The notes: a model not told the origin generated them from the letters alone. A stretch of DNA of 6,412 nucleotides from Lachnospiraceae bacterium (GCA_031285465.1 JAITWD010000297.1:1-6412), one strand, 5' to 3'; numbered from the stretch's first letter, positions 1-5,471 are shown. A program made the numbers and translations.

Positions 1-3
1 TAG

Positions 4-37
4 TTTGAAAAATCATAGATTTTTCAAATTTTTATTT
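4..37 (+). terminator. AT-rich hairpin with T-rich tail, possible terminator of an upstream gene
   Basis: An 11-bp perfect inverted repeat, TTTGAAAAATC (4-14) and GATTTTTCAAA (18-28), has the three-base loop ATA and is followed by TTTTTATTT (29-37). The U-rich tail fits an intrinsic terminator for a plus-strand gene ending left of the window, but the stem has only two G-C pairs and would be weak. It could equally be one of the tri-loop palindromes found elsewhere in this window. The upstream gene is not visible. Confidence 0.45.
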
Positions 38-39
38 AG

Positions 40-69
40 GCAGTTTCGCAGATAGGATCTGCGAAATGC
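40..69 (+). promoter_or_regulatory. Leader hairpin abutting the deaminase ribosome binding site
   Basis: TTTCGCAGAT (44-53) and ATCTGCGAAA (57-66) form a perfect 10-bp stem with loop AGG. The stem extends by GCA/TGC (40-42/67-69) across a single bulged G at 43. It ends two bases before the Shine-Dalgarno GGGAG (72-76), which stands 5 nt from the ATG at 82. A stable stem this close could influence ribosome access or mRNA 5' stability, but that is inference. I see no convincing sigma-A promoter between 1 and 81, so the start of transcription is probably further upstream. Confidence 0.5.
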
Positions 70-81
70 ATGGGAGAATAA

Positions 82-1530
82 ATGAATTATCGTTTATATA
101 ATGCCCGGATATTGACTATGGAAGAGAACCGCCCCATTTTCAACGGTGAAGTGCATGTACGGGGGGAGCGGATCGTTTATGTCGGAGAGACCGGCGTTGA
201 TGCTGATATTGCCAGTGCTGATACTGCCAGTGCTGATACTGCTTATGGTGATGTCACCGGCGCTGATACTGCTTATGGCGAGGTTACCGGCTTTGATACC
301 GTTTATGGCGATGTCAACAGCGCTCATGCCGACAAAGCCGGTATCGCTAGAGCGGGTGAGGCTCGATCAAGGGCGGTGGTATGGGATCGTGAAATCGATT
401 GTCACGGCAATCTTTTGCTACCCGGTTTTAAAAATGCCCATACCCACTCAGCCATGACTCTGATGCGTTCCCATGCCGATGACCAGCCCCTTTCGCAGTG
501 GCTTAATCAACAGATTTTTCCGGTGGAGGCGCAGATGACCGGAGAGGATATCTACCATCTGACCCGGCTGGCGATATTAGAATATTTATCCGGCGGTATT
601 ACCGCCATTTTTGAAATGTATCTGACCCCCGAGACCATTGCCGCCGCCTGTCGGGACAGTGGGATGCGCTGTGTTCAGGTGGGAGGGATCAACGATTTTA
701 GTGCGATCACCCCCGCGCGGATGGCAGAGCTTTACGAGCAGCTTAACGGTCGCGACCGGCTTAATCGGTTTCATCTGGGTTTTCATGCCGAATATACCTG
801 CCAGGAAGGGTTGCTTCGCGAGGTTGCCGGGCTTTCCCAGCATTATAAAGCGCCGGTTTTTACCCATCTGGCGGAAACGGCGGCGGAGGTGTGCGGATGT
901 CGTGAGCGTCACCAAAACCAAACGCCGGCGGTCTATCTTGAGTCATTGGGTCTGTTTGATCATGGTGGTGGCGGTTATCATTGCGTCCATATGACCGACG
1001 AGGATTTGGATTTATTTCAGCAAAAAGGACTGTATGCGGTCACCAATCCTGCCTCCAATCTTAAATTGGCCAGCGGGATTGCCCCGATTGCCGCTTTTCT
1101 TAAAAAAGGGATTCCGGTTGCCATCGGGACCGATGGACCGGCGAGTAATAACTGTTTGGATTTTTTCCGGGAGATGTTTCTGGTAACCGGTCTGGCAAAA
1201 TATCGTGAGGCGGATGCTTCGGCGGTTGCCGCCGCGAAGGTGCTCCAGATGGCATGTGTCAACGGTGCCCGTTGCATGGGCTTGACCGAGTCGGTCAACC
1301 TATCGGCCGGTCAGCTTGCCGATATTATCCTGCTGGATCTGCAACAGCCCAATATGCAACCCATCAATAATCCGGTCGCCAACATTGTCTATAGCGGCAC
1401 TAAACAAAATGTCATTATGACAATGATAAACGGCCGCATTCTTTATGATCGTGACGGTTTTCATATCGGTGAGGATCCTACAGTCATATATGCTAAGGCG
1501 AATGAGATTGCCGCCCGTTTGCTCCGATAG
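82..1530 (+). CDS. mtaD: 5-methylthioadenosine/S-adenosylhomocysteine deaminase-type amidohydrolase
   Basis: This is a 482-residue cytosolic metal-dependent deaminase of the amidohydrolase superfamily. The family hydrolyses the adenine amino group of S-adenosylhomocysteine and methylthioadenosine, by-products of S-adenosylmethionine use, to the inosyl derivatives plus ammonia. Visible landmarks are the HxH metal pair in NAHTHSAMTL (H120, H122), GFHAEYTC (H235), HLAE (H262, E265), CVH (H303), NPASNLKLASG (322-332) and the metal-binding Asp in IGTDGPASNN (D351). A C-terminal beta segment, GQLADIILLDL (about 310 bp before the stop), completes the flanking beta-sandwich. Substrate identity is by family; related ATZ/TRZ-type deaminases share these motifs. 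The start is supported by GGGAG 5 nt upstream. The protein is longer than the roughly 430 residues usual for the family because about 50 residues of repeat lie between VYVGETG and the REIDCHGNLLLPG strand. An operon with the MutS-like gene 79 nt downstream is possible. Confidence 0.85.
   Translation: MNYRLYNARILTMEENRPIFNGEVHVRGERIVYVGETGVDADIASADTASADTAYGDVTGADTAYGEVTGFDTVYGDVNSAHADKAGIARAGEARSRAVVWDREIDCHGNLLLPGFKNAHTHSAMTLMRSHADDQPLSQWLNQQIFPVEAQMTGEDIYHLTRLAILEYLSGGITAIFEMYLTPETIAAACRDSGMRCVQVGGINDFSAITPARMAELYEQLNGRDRLNRFHLGFHAEYTCQEGLLREVAGLSQHYKAPVFTHLAETAAEVCGCRERHQNQTPAVYLESLGLFDHGGGGYHCVHMTDEDLDLFQQKGLYAVTNPASNLKLASGIAPIAAFLKKGIPVAIGTDGPASNNCLDFFREMFLVTGLAKYREADASAVAAAKVLQMACVNGARCMGLTESVNLSAGQLADIILLDLQQPNMQPINNPVANIVYSGTKQNVIMTMINGRILYDRDGFHIGEDPTVIYAKANEIAARLLR
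205..324 (+). repeat. Eight-unit 15-bp in-frame tandem repeat in the deaminase gene
   Basis: Eight consecutive 15-nt units begin with GAT or GAG, for example gatactgccagtgct (220-234) and gatactgcttatggc (265-279). Units 3-8 also show a 30-nt higher-order period. They encode the pentads DIASA, DTASA, DTAYG, DVTGA, DTAYG, EVTGF, DTVYG and DVNSA (residues 42-81). The units have diverged while keeping frame and the acidic first residue, which indicates expansion by slippage or unequal recombination without disruption of the gene. A partial unit (gttgatgct, 196-204) lies just before. Confidence 0.85.
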
Positions 1531-1547
1531 GATGGCGGAGCATAATT

Positions 1548-1592
1548 GTTACTATGAAGCACAAAGTGCGGAATAGTCGCACTAAAAGTAAC
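1548..1592 (+). other. Two-part stem-loop in the deaminase/MutS-like spacer
   Basis: The outer arms are GTTACT (1548-1553) and AGTAAC (1587-1592). The inner arms are AGTGCG (1565-1570) and CGCACT (1578-1583) around a 7-nt loop. No T-run follows, so this is not a canonical terminator and read-through into the next gene is plausible. It ends 8 nt before the GGAG (1601-1604) that serves the ATG at 1610, so it could instead be a processing or stability element. Confidence 0.4.
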
Positions 1593-1609
1593 CATCAAAA
1601 GGAGAAGGA

Positions 1610-3355
1610 ATGGAGTATCTGATTTTTGCAATTGTCGCGGTTGGTTTTGTTGTCATTATCATGATCTTCGGCTGGTTCCGCGAGCAGGCCGAGCAGCGGA
1701 AATTTATCGGTCGTCTTCGGACCGATTACGGCATCCTGCCGCGCCGGGAATATATTGCCGAGCAATACGGAAATATTGCCTGCTATTACCGCAGTCACCA
1801 AACCGGTATCGTCATCGATGATATTACTTGGAATGATCTGGAAATGGACGAATTATTCCGTCGTATGAATTATACCTATTCCTCGGCGGGAGAAGAGTAT
1901 CTATACTACCTTTTGCGCTCCCCGGCCACCGATAAGGGGGAACTGGACCGGCGTGAAGCGATCATCACTTATTTTCAGGAAAATGAAGATCCACGGGTTG
2001 CCTGGCAGTTCCTGATGGCAAAGCTGGGTCGGACCGGCAAATATTCCATTTATAATTACTTGGACTATCTGGATGAGTTGGGAACAAGAAACAATCTGCG
2101 GCATTATTTATCGATCATCGCTTTTTTCGTTGCCATTGCCGCCTTTTTTGGGTCGGTTACGATAGGGATCACCTTGTTGTTTGGGGTATTATCGTATAAT
2201 CTGATGACCTATTTTAAGATAAAAAAAGAGATCGATCCCTATATCACCAGCTTCAGCTATATTTTTCGTTTGTTGCATTGTATCCGTGATATGGAGAAGC
2301 ACCCCATTCCGATCCTTAAAGAGGAACTGGCGGAGATGATAAGGTGTAAGAATGCCTTCCGAAAATTCCGCCGGGGATCCTCTTTATTGATGTCACCTTC
2401 ACGAATGAATGCTTCGGGCAATCCGCTGGAATTGCTGATGGATTACCTGCGCATGGGCTTTCATCTTGATCTGATCAAGTTTAATCAGATGCTGTCCGAG
2501 GTTAACCGCCACAAAGCGGCGATCGACCGGATCCTGACCGTCGCCGGTTCAATTGAAGCACTTATCGCTATTGGTGCCTGGCGCGCCGGACTGGCACGCA
2601 AAGGTCAGGGCTTTGCCATCCCGGAGTTTACGGTCGAACAGGCGGTTATGACTCAAAATATTGTCGCTTCCGGGCTATACCACCCGTTCTTGACCGATCC
2701 GGTCAAGAACAATCTGCGGGTCAATCGCAGTATCCTGCTGACCGGCTCCAATGCTTCTGGCAAATCGACCTTCCTAAAGACGGTGGCGCTCAATGCGATC
2801 TTAGCCCAGACCATCCATACCTGTACGGCATCCTCTTATAAGACCGGCTTTTTTCATATTGCCACCTCAATGTCTTTGCGGGATGATATCCTGAAGGGGG
2901 ACAGCTATTATATGGCGGAGATCAAATCGATGAAGCGGCTGACCGATATGGCAAAAGAGGCACGCTTTCCGGTGCTCATCCTGGTGGATGAGGTGCTACG
3001 GGGGACCAATACGGTGGAGCGGATCGCCGCTTCCACCCAGATACTGCGCAACCTGGGCGGTAAAAACCGCCTCTGTTTTGCCGCCACCCATGATATTGAA
3101 TTGACCTACTTACTGGAAAAAGAGTACGATAACTATCATTTTGAAGAGGAATTCAGGGAGGGTGATATTTACTTCCCCTATTTGCTAAAGAACGGCCGGG
3201 CAACGACAAGAAATGCGATCAAACTGCTTCGGGTCATGGGTTATGATGAACGGCTGGTGACCGATGCCGAACGACTGGCGGAGCGATTCCTTGTTAGCGG
3301 AAGGTGGGAAGACAAGACGGGAAACATTTCTAAGGTGTCAAAGGACGCCACCTAA
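1610..3355 (+). CDS. Membrane-anchored MutS-family ATPase
   Basis: This is a 581-residue protein with the MutS-type ABC ATPase domain in its C-terminal half. Visible are a HPFL lead-in (358-361), Walker A TGSNASGKST (378-387), a signature-like SYYMAEIKS (432-440), Walker B VLILVDE (455-461, catalytic E461) followed by LRGTNTVER, and the H-loop ATHD (492-495). The N-terminal mismatch-reading domain of true MutS is absent. Instead there is a hydrophobic helix at about 3-21 and another strongly hydrophobic stretch at about 168-195, so it is predicted to sit in the membrane with the ATPase in the cytoplasm. A helical core/lever-like region lies between. No Smr nuclease domain is seen, unlike MutS2. 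Membrane MutS-like proteins recur in Firmicutes, but I know of no established function, and mismatch repair should not be assumed. The start has GGAG 5 nt upstream. The last 14 or so residues (DKTGNISKVSKDAT) come from an overlapping palindromic repeat. Confidence 0.85.
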   Translation: MEYLIFAIVAVGFVVIIMIFGWFREQAEQRKFIGRLRTDYGILPRREYIAEQYGNIACYYRSHQTGIVIDDITWNDLEMDELFRRMNYTYSSAGEEYLYYLLRSPATDKGELDRREAIITYFQENEDPRVAWQFLMAKLGRTGKYSIYNYLDYLDELGTRNNLRHYLSIIAFFVAIAAFFGSVTIGITLLFGVLSYNLMTYFKIKKEIDPYITSFSYIFRLLHCIRDMEKHPIPILKEELAEMIRCKNAFRKFRRGSSLLMSPSRMNASGNPLELLMDYLRMGFHLDLIKFNQMLSEVNRHKAAIDRILTVAGSIEALIAIGAWRAGLARKGQGFAIPEFTVEQAVMTQNIVASGLYHPFLTDPVKNNLRVNRSILLTGSNASGKSTFLKTVALNAILAQTIHTCTASSYKTGFFHIATSMSLRDDILKGDSYYMAEIKSMKRLTDMAKEARFPVLILVDEVLRGTNTVERIAASTQILRNLGGKNRLCFAATHDIELTYLLEKEYDNYHFEEEFREGDIYFPYLLKNGRATTRNAIKLLRVMGYDERLVTDAERLAERFLVSGRWEDKTGNISKVSKDAT

Positions 3356-3374
3356 GAAATGCTAAATCCCGTCT
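3315..3374 (+). repeat. Palindromic repeat unit 1, overlapping the end of the MutS-like gene
   Basis: The outer arms AGACGGGA (3315-3322) and TCCCGTCT (3367-3374) enclose the inner arms ATTTCTAAGGTG (3326-3337) and CACCTAAGAAAT (3349-3360). The inner stem pairs except for one A-A mismatch and has an 11-nt loop. The TAA stop of the MutS-like gene (3353-3355) lies in the inner right arm. The 55-nt segment from 3326 is repeated at 3381 with only seven differences. Confidence 0.8.
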
Positions 3375-3380
3375 AGAAGA

Positions 3381-3429
3381 ATTTCTAAGACGTCAAAAGA
3401 CGCCGTCTAAGAAATGCTAAGTCCCGTCT
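3381..3429 (+). repeat. Palindromic repeat unit 2
   Basis: This is the second copy of the unit, directly adjoining the first. Its inner arms are ATTTCTAAGACG (3381-3392) and CGTCTAAGAAAT (3404-3415), its loop is TCAAAAGACGC, and TCCCGTCT lies at 3422-3429. It lacks its own left outer arm, but AGACGGGA copies at 3504-3511 and 3522-3529 could supply one. Four of the seven differences from unit 1 fall in the stem and compensate as pairs. Confidence 0.8.
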
Positions 3430-3430
3430 G

Positions 3431-3457
3431 GAAGAATGAATCGGAGATTCATTCTTC
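3431..3457 (+). repeat. Perfect 12-bp tri-loop hairpin
   Basis: GAAGAATGAATC (3431-3442) and GATTCATTCTTC (3446-3457) pair perfectly around the loop GGA. A T-run exists at 3474-3479, but 16 nt beyond the stem, too far for a textbook intrinsic terminator. The layout matches the hairpins at 4-28 and 44-66, which also have three-base loops, although the arm sequences differ. Confidence 0.6.
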
Positions 3458-3479
3458 TGGCGTGGTTTACGTGTTTTTT

Positions 3480-3498
3480 ATGCCGCTTTTCGCGGCAT
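3480..3498 (+). other. GC-rich hairpin before rnhA
   Basis: ATGCCGC (3480-3486) and GCGGCAT (3492-3498) form a 7-bp stem with loop TTTTC. On the plus strand the T-run (3474-3479) lies before the stem, and on the minus strand the hairpin is followed by AAAAAA. It therefore has the wrong polarity for an intrinsic terminator in either direction, and its role is unknown. Confidence 0.45.
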
Positions 3499-3503
3499 GT
3501 AGA

Positions 3504-3539
3504 AGACGGGAAGAATTTCTAAGACGGGAAGGACTTCTA
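3504..3539 (+). repeat. Tandem 18-bp direct repeats ahead of rnhA
   Basis: AGACGGGAAGAATTTCTA (3504-3521) is followed at once by AGACGGGAAGGACTTCTA (3522-3539), with two differences. The same 18-mer theme, AGACGGGAAACATTTCTA, forms the left side of palindromic unit 1 (3315-3332). These are therefore extra half-units of the same family, carrying the AGACGGGA arm that complements TCCCGTCT at 3367 and 3422. Confidence 0.7.
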
Positions 3540-3559
3540 AGAGAGGTATGGAGATTAAG

Positions 3560-4039
3560 ATGAAGGTGACAATATATACCGACGGGTCGGCGCGGGGTAA
3601 CCCGGACGGACCGGGTGGATATGGAACAGTAGTGCAGTATATTGATGGTCAGGGTGGTCTCCATGAGCGGGAGTACTCTGGAGGTTACAAAAAAACCACC
3701 AATAATCGAATGGAATTGATGGCGGCGATAATCGGTCTGGAGGCATTAAACCGCCCCTGTCAGGTGGATCTTTTTTCCGATTCTAAATACCTGACCGAAG
3801 CTTTTAATCAACATTGGATCGAGGGGTGGCTGGCGAAGAACTGGCGGATCGGCACCACCAAGCCGGTTAAGAATATTGACCTGTGGCAACGTCTGCTTAA
3901 AGCCGGACAGGCACATAAGATCAACTTTATCTGGGTAAAAGGGCATAATGGGCATCCGGAAAATGAACGGTGTGACCGCTTGGCGACGGCAGCCGCAGAT
4001 GGGGAGGAGCTTATGGAGGATGAGGTGGCGGACTATTGA
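3560..4039 (+). CDS. rnhA: Ribonuclease HI
   Basis: RNase HI cleaves the RNA strand of RNA-DNA hybrids in the cytoplasm, acting at R-loops and leftover primers. From the chosen start (159 residues) the four catalytic acids are visible: D8 in YTDGSARGNP, E52 in NNRMELMAA, D74 in FSDSKY and D139 in ERCDRLA. The assisting His is H129 in KGHNGHPENE. The basic handle of the E. coli enzyme is present (WLAKNWR..TKPVKNIDLWQRL), so this is the E. coli-like long form rather than the handle-less form. An ATG four codons upstream (3548) has only GAGAGG one base away, whereas the ATG at 3560 has GGAG (3550-3553) at 6 nt, so I prefer 3560. No promoter is recognisable just upstream; it may be read from the MutS-like gene through the repeat-rich spacer. 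It converges with the methyltransferase, leaving 9 nt. Confidence 0.95.
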   Translation: MKVTIYTDGSARGNPDGPGGYGTVVQYIDGQGGLHEREYSGGYKKTTNNRMELMAAIIGLEALNRPCQVDLFSDSKYLTEAFNQHWIEGWLAKNWRIGTTKPVKNIDLWQRLLKAGQAHKINFIWVKGHNGHPENERCDRLATAAADGEELMEDEVADY

Positions 4040-4048
4040 GCCACTATT

Positions 4049-4771
4049 TTATATCATAGGAAAACAGCGGAGCTGTTCAGCATCCATCTGATCGACCGCA
4101 CTGTCGGTAAAGAAAAAGTCCACGCCGCAGTGTTTGAGCACCTGTAGACCTTTACCATCAGCCGCCTGTTCCATTTCTTCCGGTGAAGTATAAAAGAAAA
4201 TCCCCGTGTTAACGTCATCGGTGCTTTCTTCGAACACATACCGGTTGGCATCGGCATTGGGATAAATATCCCGCAAGGGATCATGGATACATGCACCCAC
4301 ATATGCCCCTAACCGGTTGATATAAGCAAAGATCATTATGGCACCGTCACGTGCCACGCGCCGACATTCATCAAAAACCTTGCTCCGTTCATCTTCCGGC
4401 AGATGGTACATCGGTCCCAGACACAAAACGACATCAAAACTATCATTGTCTAGTTGGTCGAGCCGGGTGGCATCGCCGACCATCGTTTTAAGATTAAGCT
4501 TCTTGTGCGTACTTATCTTCCGATTAAAAATATCAATATTATGCGGTGAAAGATCAACCGCAGTGTACTGATGACACCGATCGGCAAAAATCATCCCATA
4601 ATGACCGGTGCCACAGCCTAATTCCAACACCTGGGCATCTGGCTTTATAAATTCACCGACCAGCTTTTCGGTATAGTAAAATTCAATATTACCGGAGGGC
4701 GATTTAGTTGCCCGCGCATCCTCTGCATATGTATTATAGAAGTTAACTATTTTATCCTGGTTTGAAGCCAT
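4049..4771 (-). CDS. Class I SAM-dependent methyltransferase, probably C-terminally truncated
   Basis: This 240-residue protein has the Rossmann-fold methyltransferase pattern. Motif I is VLELGCGTGHYG (48-59), the acidic residue ending strand 2 is D73 in TAVDLS, GDATRL (99-104) is a motif II/III region, and FDVVLCLGPMYHL (112-124) is the strand-4 region. RRVARDGAIMIFAYINR follows, as usual for this group. It should transfer a methyl group from S-adenosylmethionine, but nothing identifies the acceptor. A TTG (4789) would extend the frame by six codons, but GGAGG (4777-4781) stands 5 nt before the ATG at 4771, which decides the start. As I recall the family, related proteins run some 25-30 residues past the VDQMDAEQ helix to a conserved tail ending near L-I-x-R-K. 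Here the protein stops at LRCFPMI, right beside the end of rnhA. It has its own promoter and an 80-nt leader. Confidence 0.8.
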   Translation of the reverse strand: MASNQDKIVNFYNTYAEDARATKSPSGNIEFYYTEKLVGEFIKPDAQVLELGCGTGHYGMIFADRCHQYTAVDLSPHNIDIFNRKISTHKKLNLKTMVGDATRLDQLDNDSFDVVLCLGPMYHLPEDERSKVFDECRRVARDGAIMIFAYINRLGAYVGACIHDPLRDIYPNADANRYVFEESTDDVNTGIFFYTSPEEMEQAADGKGLQVLKHCGVDFFFTDSAVDQMDAEQLRCFPMI

Positions 4772-4807
4772 GACATCCTCCGATAGCAAACATTAACAAA
4801 ATATTGG

Positions 4808-4834
4808 GGGAACGCTGATTTAATCAGTGTTTCC
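4808..4834 (-). promoter_or_regulatory. Stem-loop in the methyltransferase 5' leader
   Basis: ACGCTGATT (4812-4820) and AATCAGTGT (4822-4830) form the core stem, and flanking GGGA/TTCC bases extend it to about 12 pairs including G-T wobbles. It lies between the predicted transcription start (about 4851) and the ribosome binding site of the minus-strand gene. On the minus strand it is followed by CCCCCAATATTTTG rather than a clean U-run. It could be a leader structure or weak attenuator, but a terminator is not supported. Confidence 0.45.
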
Positions 4835-4857
4835 TTAGTGATAACAGGTTGTCTCCA

Positions 4858-4886
4858 ATAATAGCATAACTAGTATAACCGGTCAA
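4858..4886 (-). promoter_or_regulatory. Sigma-A promoter for the methyltransferase
   Basis: Read on the minus strand, TTGACC (4886-4881) and TATTAT (4863-4858) are separated by exactly 17 nt. A TG one base before the -10 gives an extended -10. Transcription should begin near 4851, giving a leader of about 80 nt. Confidence 0.75.
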
Positions 4887-4956
4887 TAAAGGCGCCATAA
4901 ATATCGCATAAGCGTGGCAAAAAGGTCGCAAAAAGCGTACTGATCCACATAGCCAC

Positions 4957-4986
4957 TTGACGATGGAACGGTGATAGTGATATTAT
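4957..4986 (+). promoter_or_regulatory. Sigma-A promoter for the small membrane protein
   Basis: TTGACG (4957-4962) and TATTAT (4981-4986) are 18 nt apart, with TGA directly before the -10. The predicted start is near 4993, about 45 nt before the ATG at 5038. It is divergent from the methyltransferase promoter. Confidence 0.7.
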
Positions 4987-5037
4987 TGGAATAGGTATTT
5001 ACATGGATCATACCAGTAACATATGCGGAGGCTTAAA

Positions 5038-5223
5038 ATGGATAATTTGATATTGTTTATTAATGCATTCTTTTCTTACTTAATAGTATTTGTCGTTATT
5101 GCTGTTTTGGTTGTGATAGCGGTCCTGTTAGGGATTCGCCTGCGCAAAGCCAAGAATATCAAAATGGCAAAAATTGCTGCGGAAGCGGTCGCGGGGGAAG
5201 CAACCGAGAGTAGTGTAAAGTAA
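5038..5223 (+). CDS. Small single-pass membrane protein of unknown function
   Basis: This is a 61-residue protein with one long hydrophobic segment (about residues 10-33, FFSYLIVFVVIAVLVVIAVL and neighbours). A basic stretch, RLRKAKNIKMAK (34-45), follows, then a mildly acidic Ala/Glu-rich tail ending ESSVK. The positive charges after the helix predict a single-pass protein with the C-terminus in the cytoplasm. An ATG at 5023 is in frame but has no ribosome binding site; GGAGG (5027-5031) lies 6 nt before the ATG at 5038. It has its own promoter and stands alone. I recognise no family and assign no function; small regulators or subunits of membrane complexes look like this, but nothing ties it to one. 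Confidence 0.75.
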   Translation: MDNLILFINAFFSYLIVFVVIAVLVVIAVLLGIRLRKAKNIKMAKIAAEAVAGEATESSVK

Positions 5224-5374
5224 AGCGAAGCTATTCTGGATCGCCTTATTTAAGACTAAGTAATAGCTGAGGATGGTAACTTCATGCCACGATATAAGCG
5301 ATTGTGTTCACCTATTGTCGTCACTTAGTATTGAGGATAAAGTGACAGCATAAGTTAATCTTTATAATGTAGAT
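5224..5374 (+). other. Gene-free stretch with weak inverted repeats
   Basis: No credible gene is seen. There are 7-bp inverted repeats: AGCTATT/AATAGCT (5229-5235 and 5262-5268) and GTCACTT/AAGTGAC (5320-5326 and 5340-5346). A perfect -10-like TATAAT lies at 5363-5368. The stretch is probably the 3' untranslated part of the small-protein transcript, ending in the palindrome at 5375, but a short separate RNA cannot be excluded. Confidence 0.4.
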
Positions 5375-5439
5375 AAAGGTCATAGCTACTCACGAATATT
5401 CATGCAAGCATGATATTCGTGAGTAGCTATGACCTTTTT
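5375..5439 (+). terminator. Very long perfect hairpin with T-run, probable terminator
   Basis: A perfect 25-bp stem is formed by 5375-5399 and 5413-5437, beginning AAAGGTCATAGC and ending GCTATGACCTTT. The loop contains a further short palindrome, CATGC-AA-GCATG (5401-5412), so the whole segment is almost one palindrome. TTTTT (5435-5439) then TATAT follows the stem, fitting an intrinsic terminator for the small membrane protein 150 nt upstream. The stem is much longer than terminators need, so a palindromic element or hairpin RNA is an alternative. Confidence 0.65.
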
Positions 5440-5471
5440 ATATCTTATATCAAACTAATCCCCAAAAATTA

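Noticed and set aside
94..327. Minus-strand 77-residue open frame with Ser/Ile-rich repeats
   Set aside because: It is the antisense image of the 15-bp repeats in the deaminase gene and has no ribosome binding site of its own.
3474..3498. Intrinsic terminator formed by the GC-rich hairpin at 3480-3498
   Set aside because: The T-run precedes the stem on the plus strand, and the minus strand has A-run only, so polarity is wrong in both directions.
3315..3539. CRISPR-like array in the mutS-like/rnhA spacer
   Set aside because: Repeats are adjoining, palindromic and diverged; there are no unique spacers of regular length and no cas genes.
4772..4789. TTG start extending the methyltransferase by six codons
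   Set aside because: The extension covers the GGAGG ribosome binding site that is ideally placed for the ATG at 4771.
4808..4834. Terminator between the divergent genes
   Set aside because: It lies inside the methyltransferase leader, and no U-run follows the stem in either direction.
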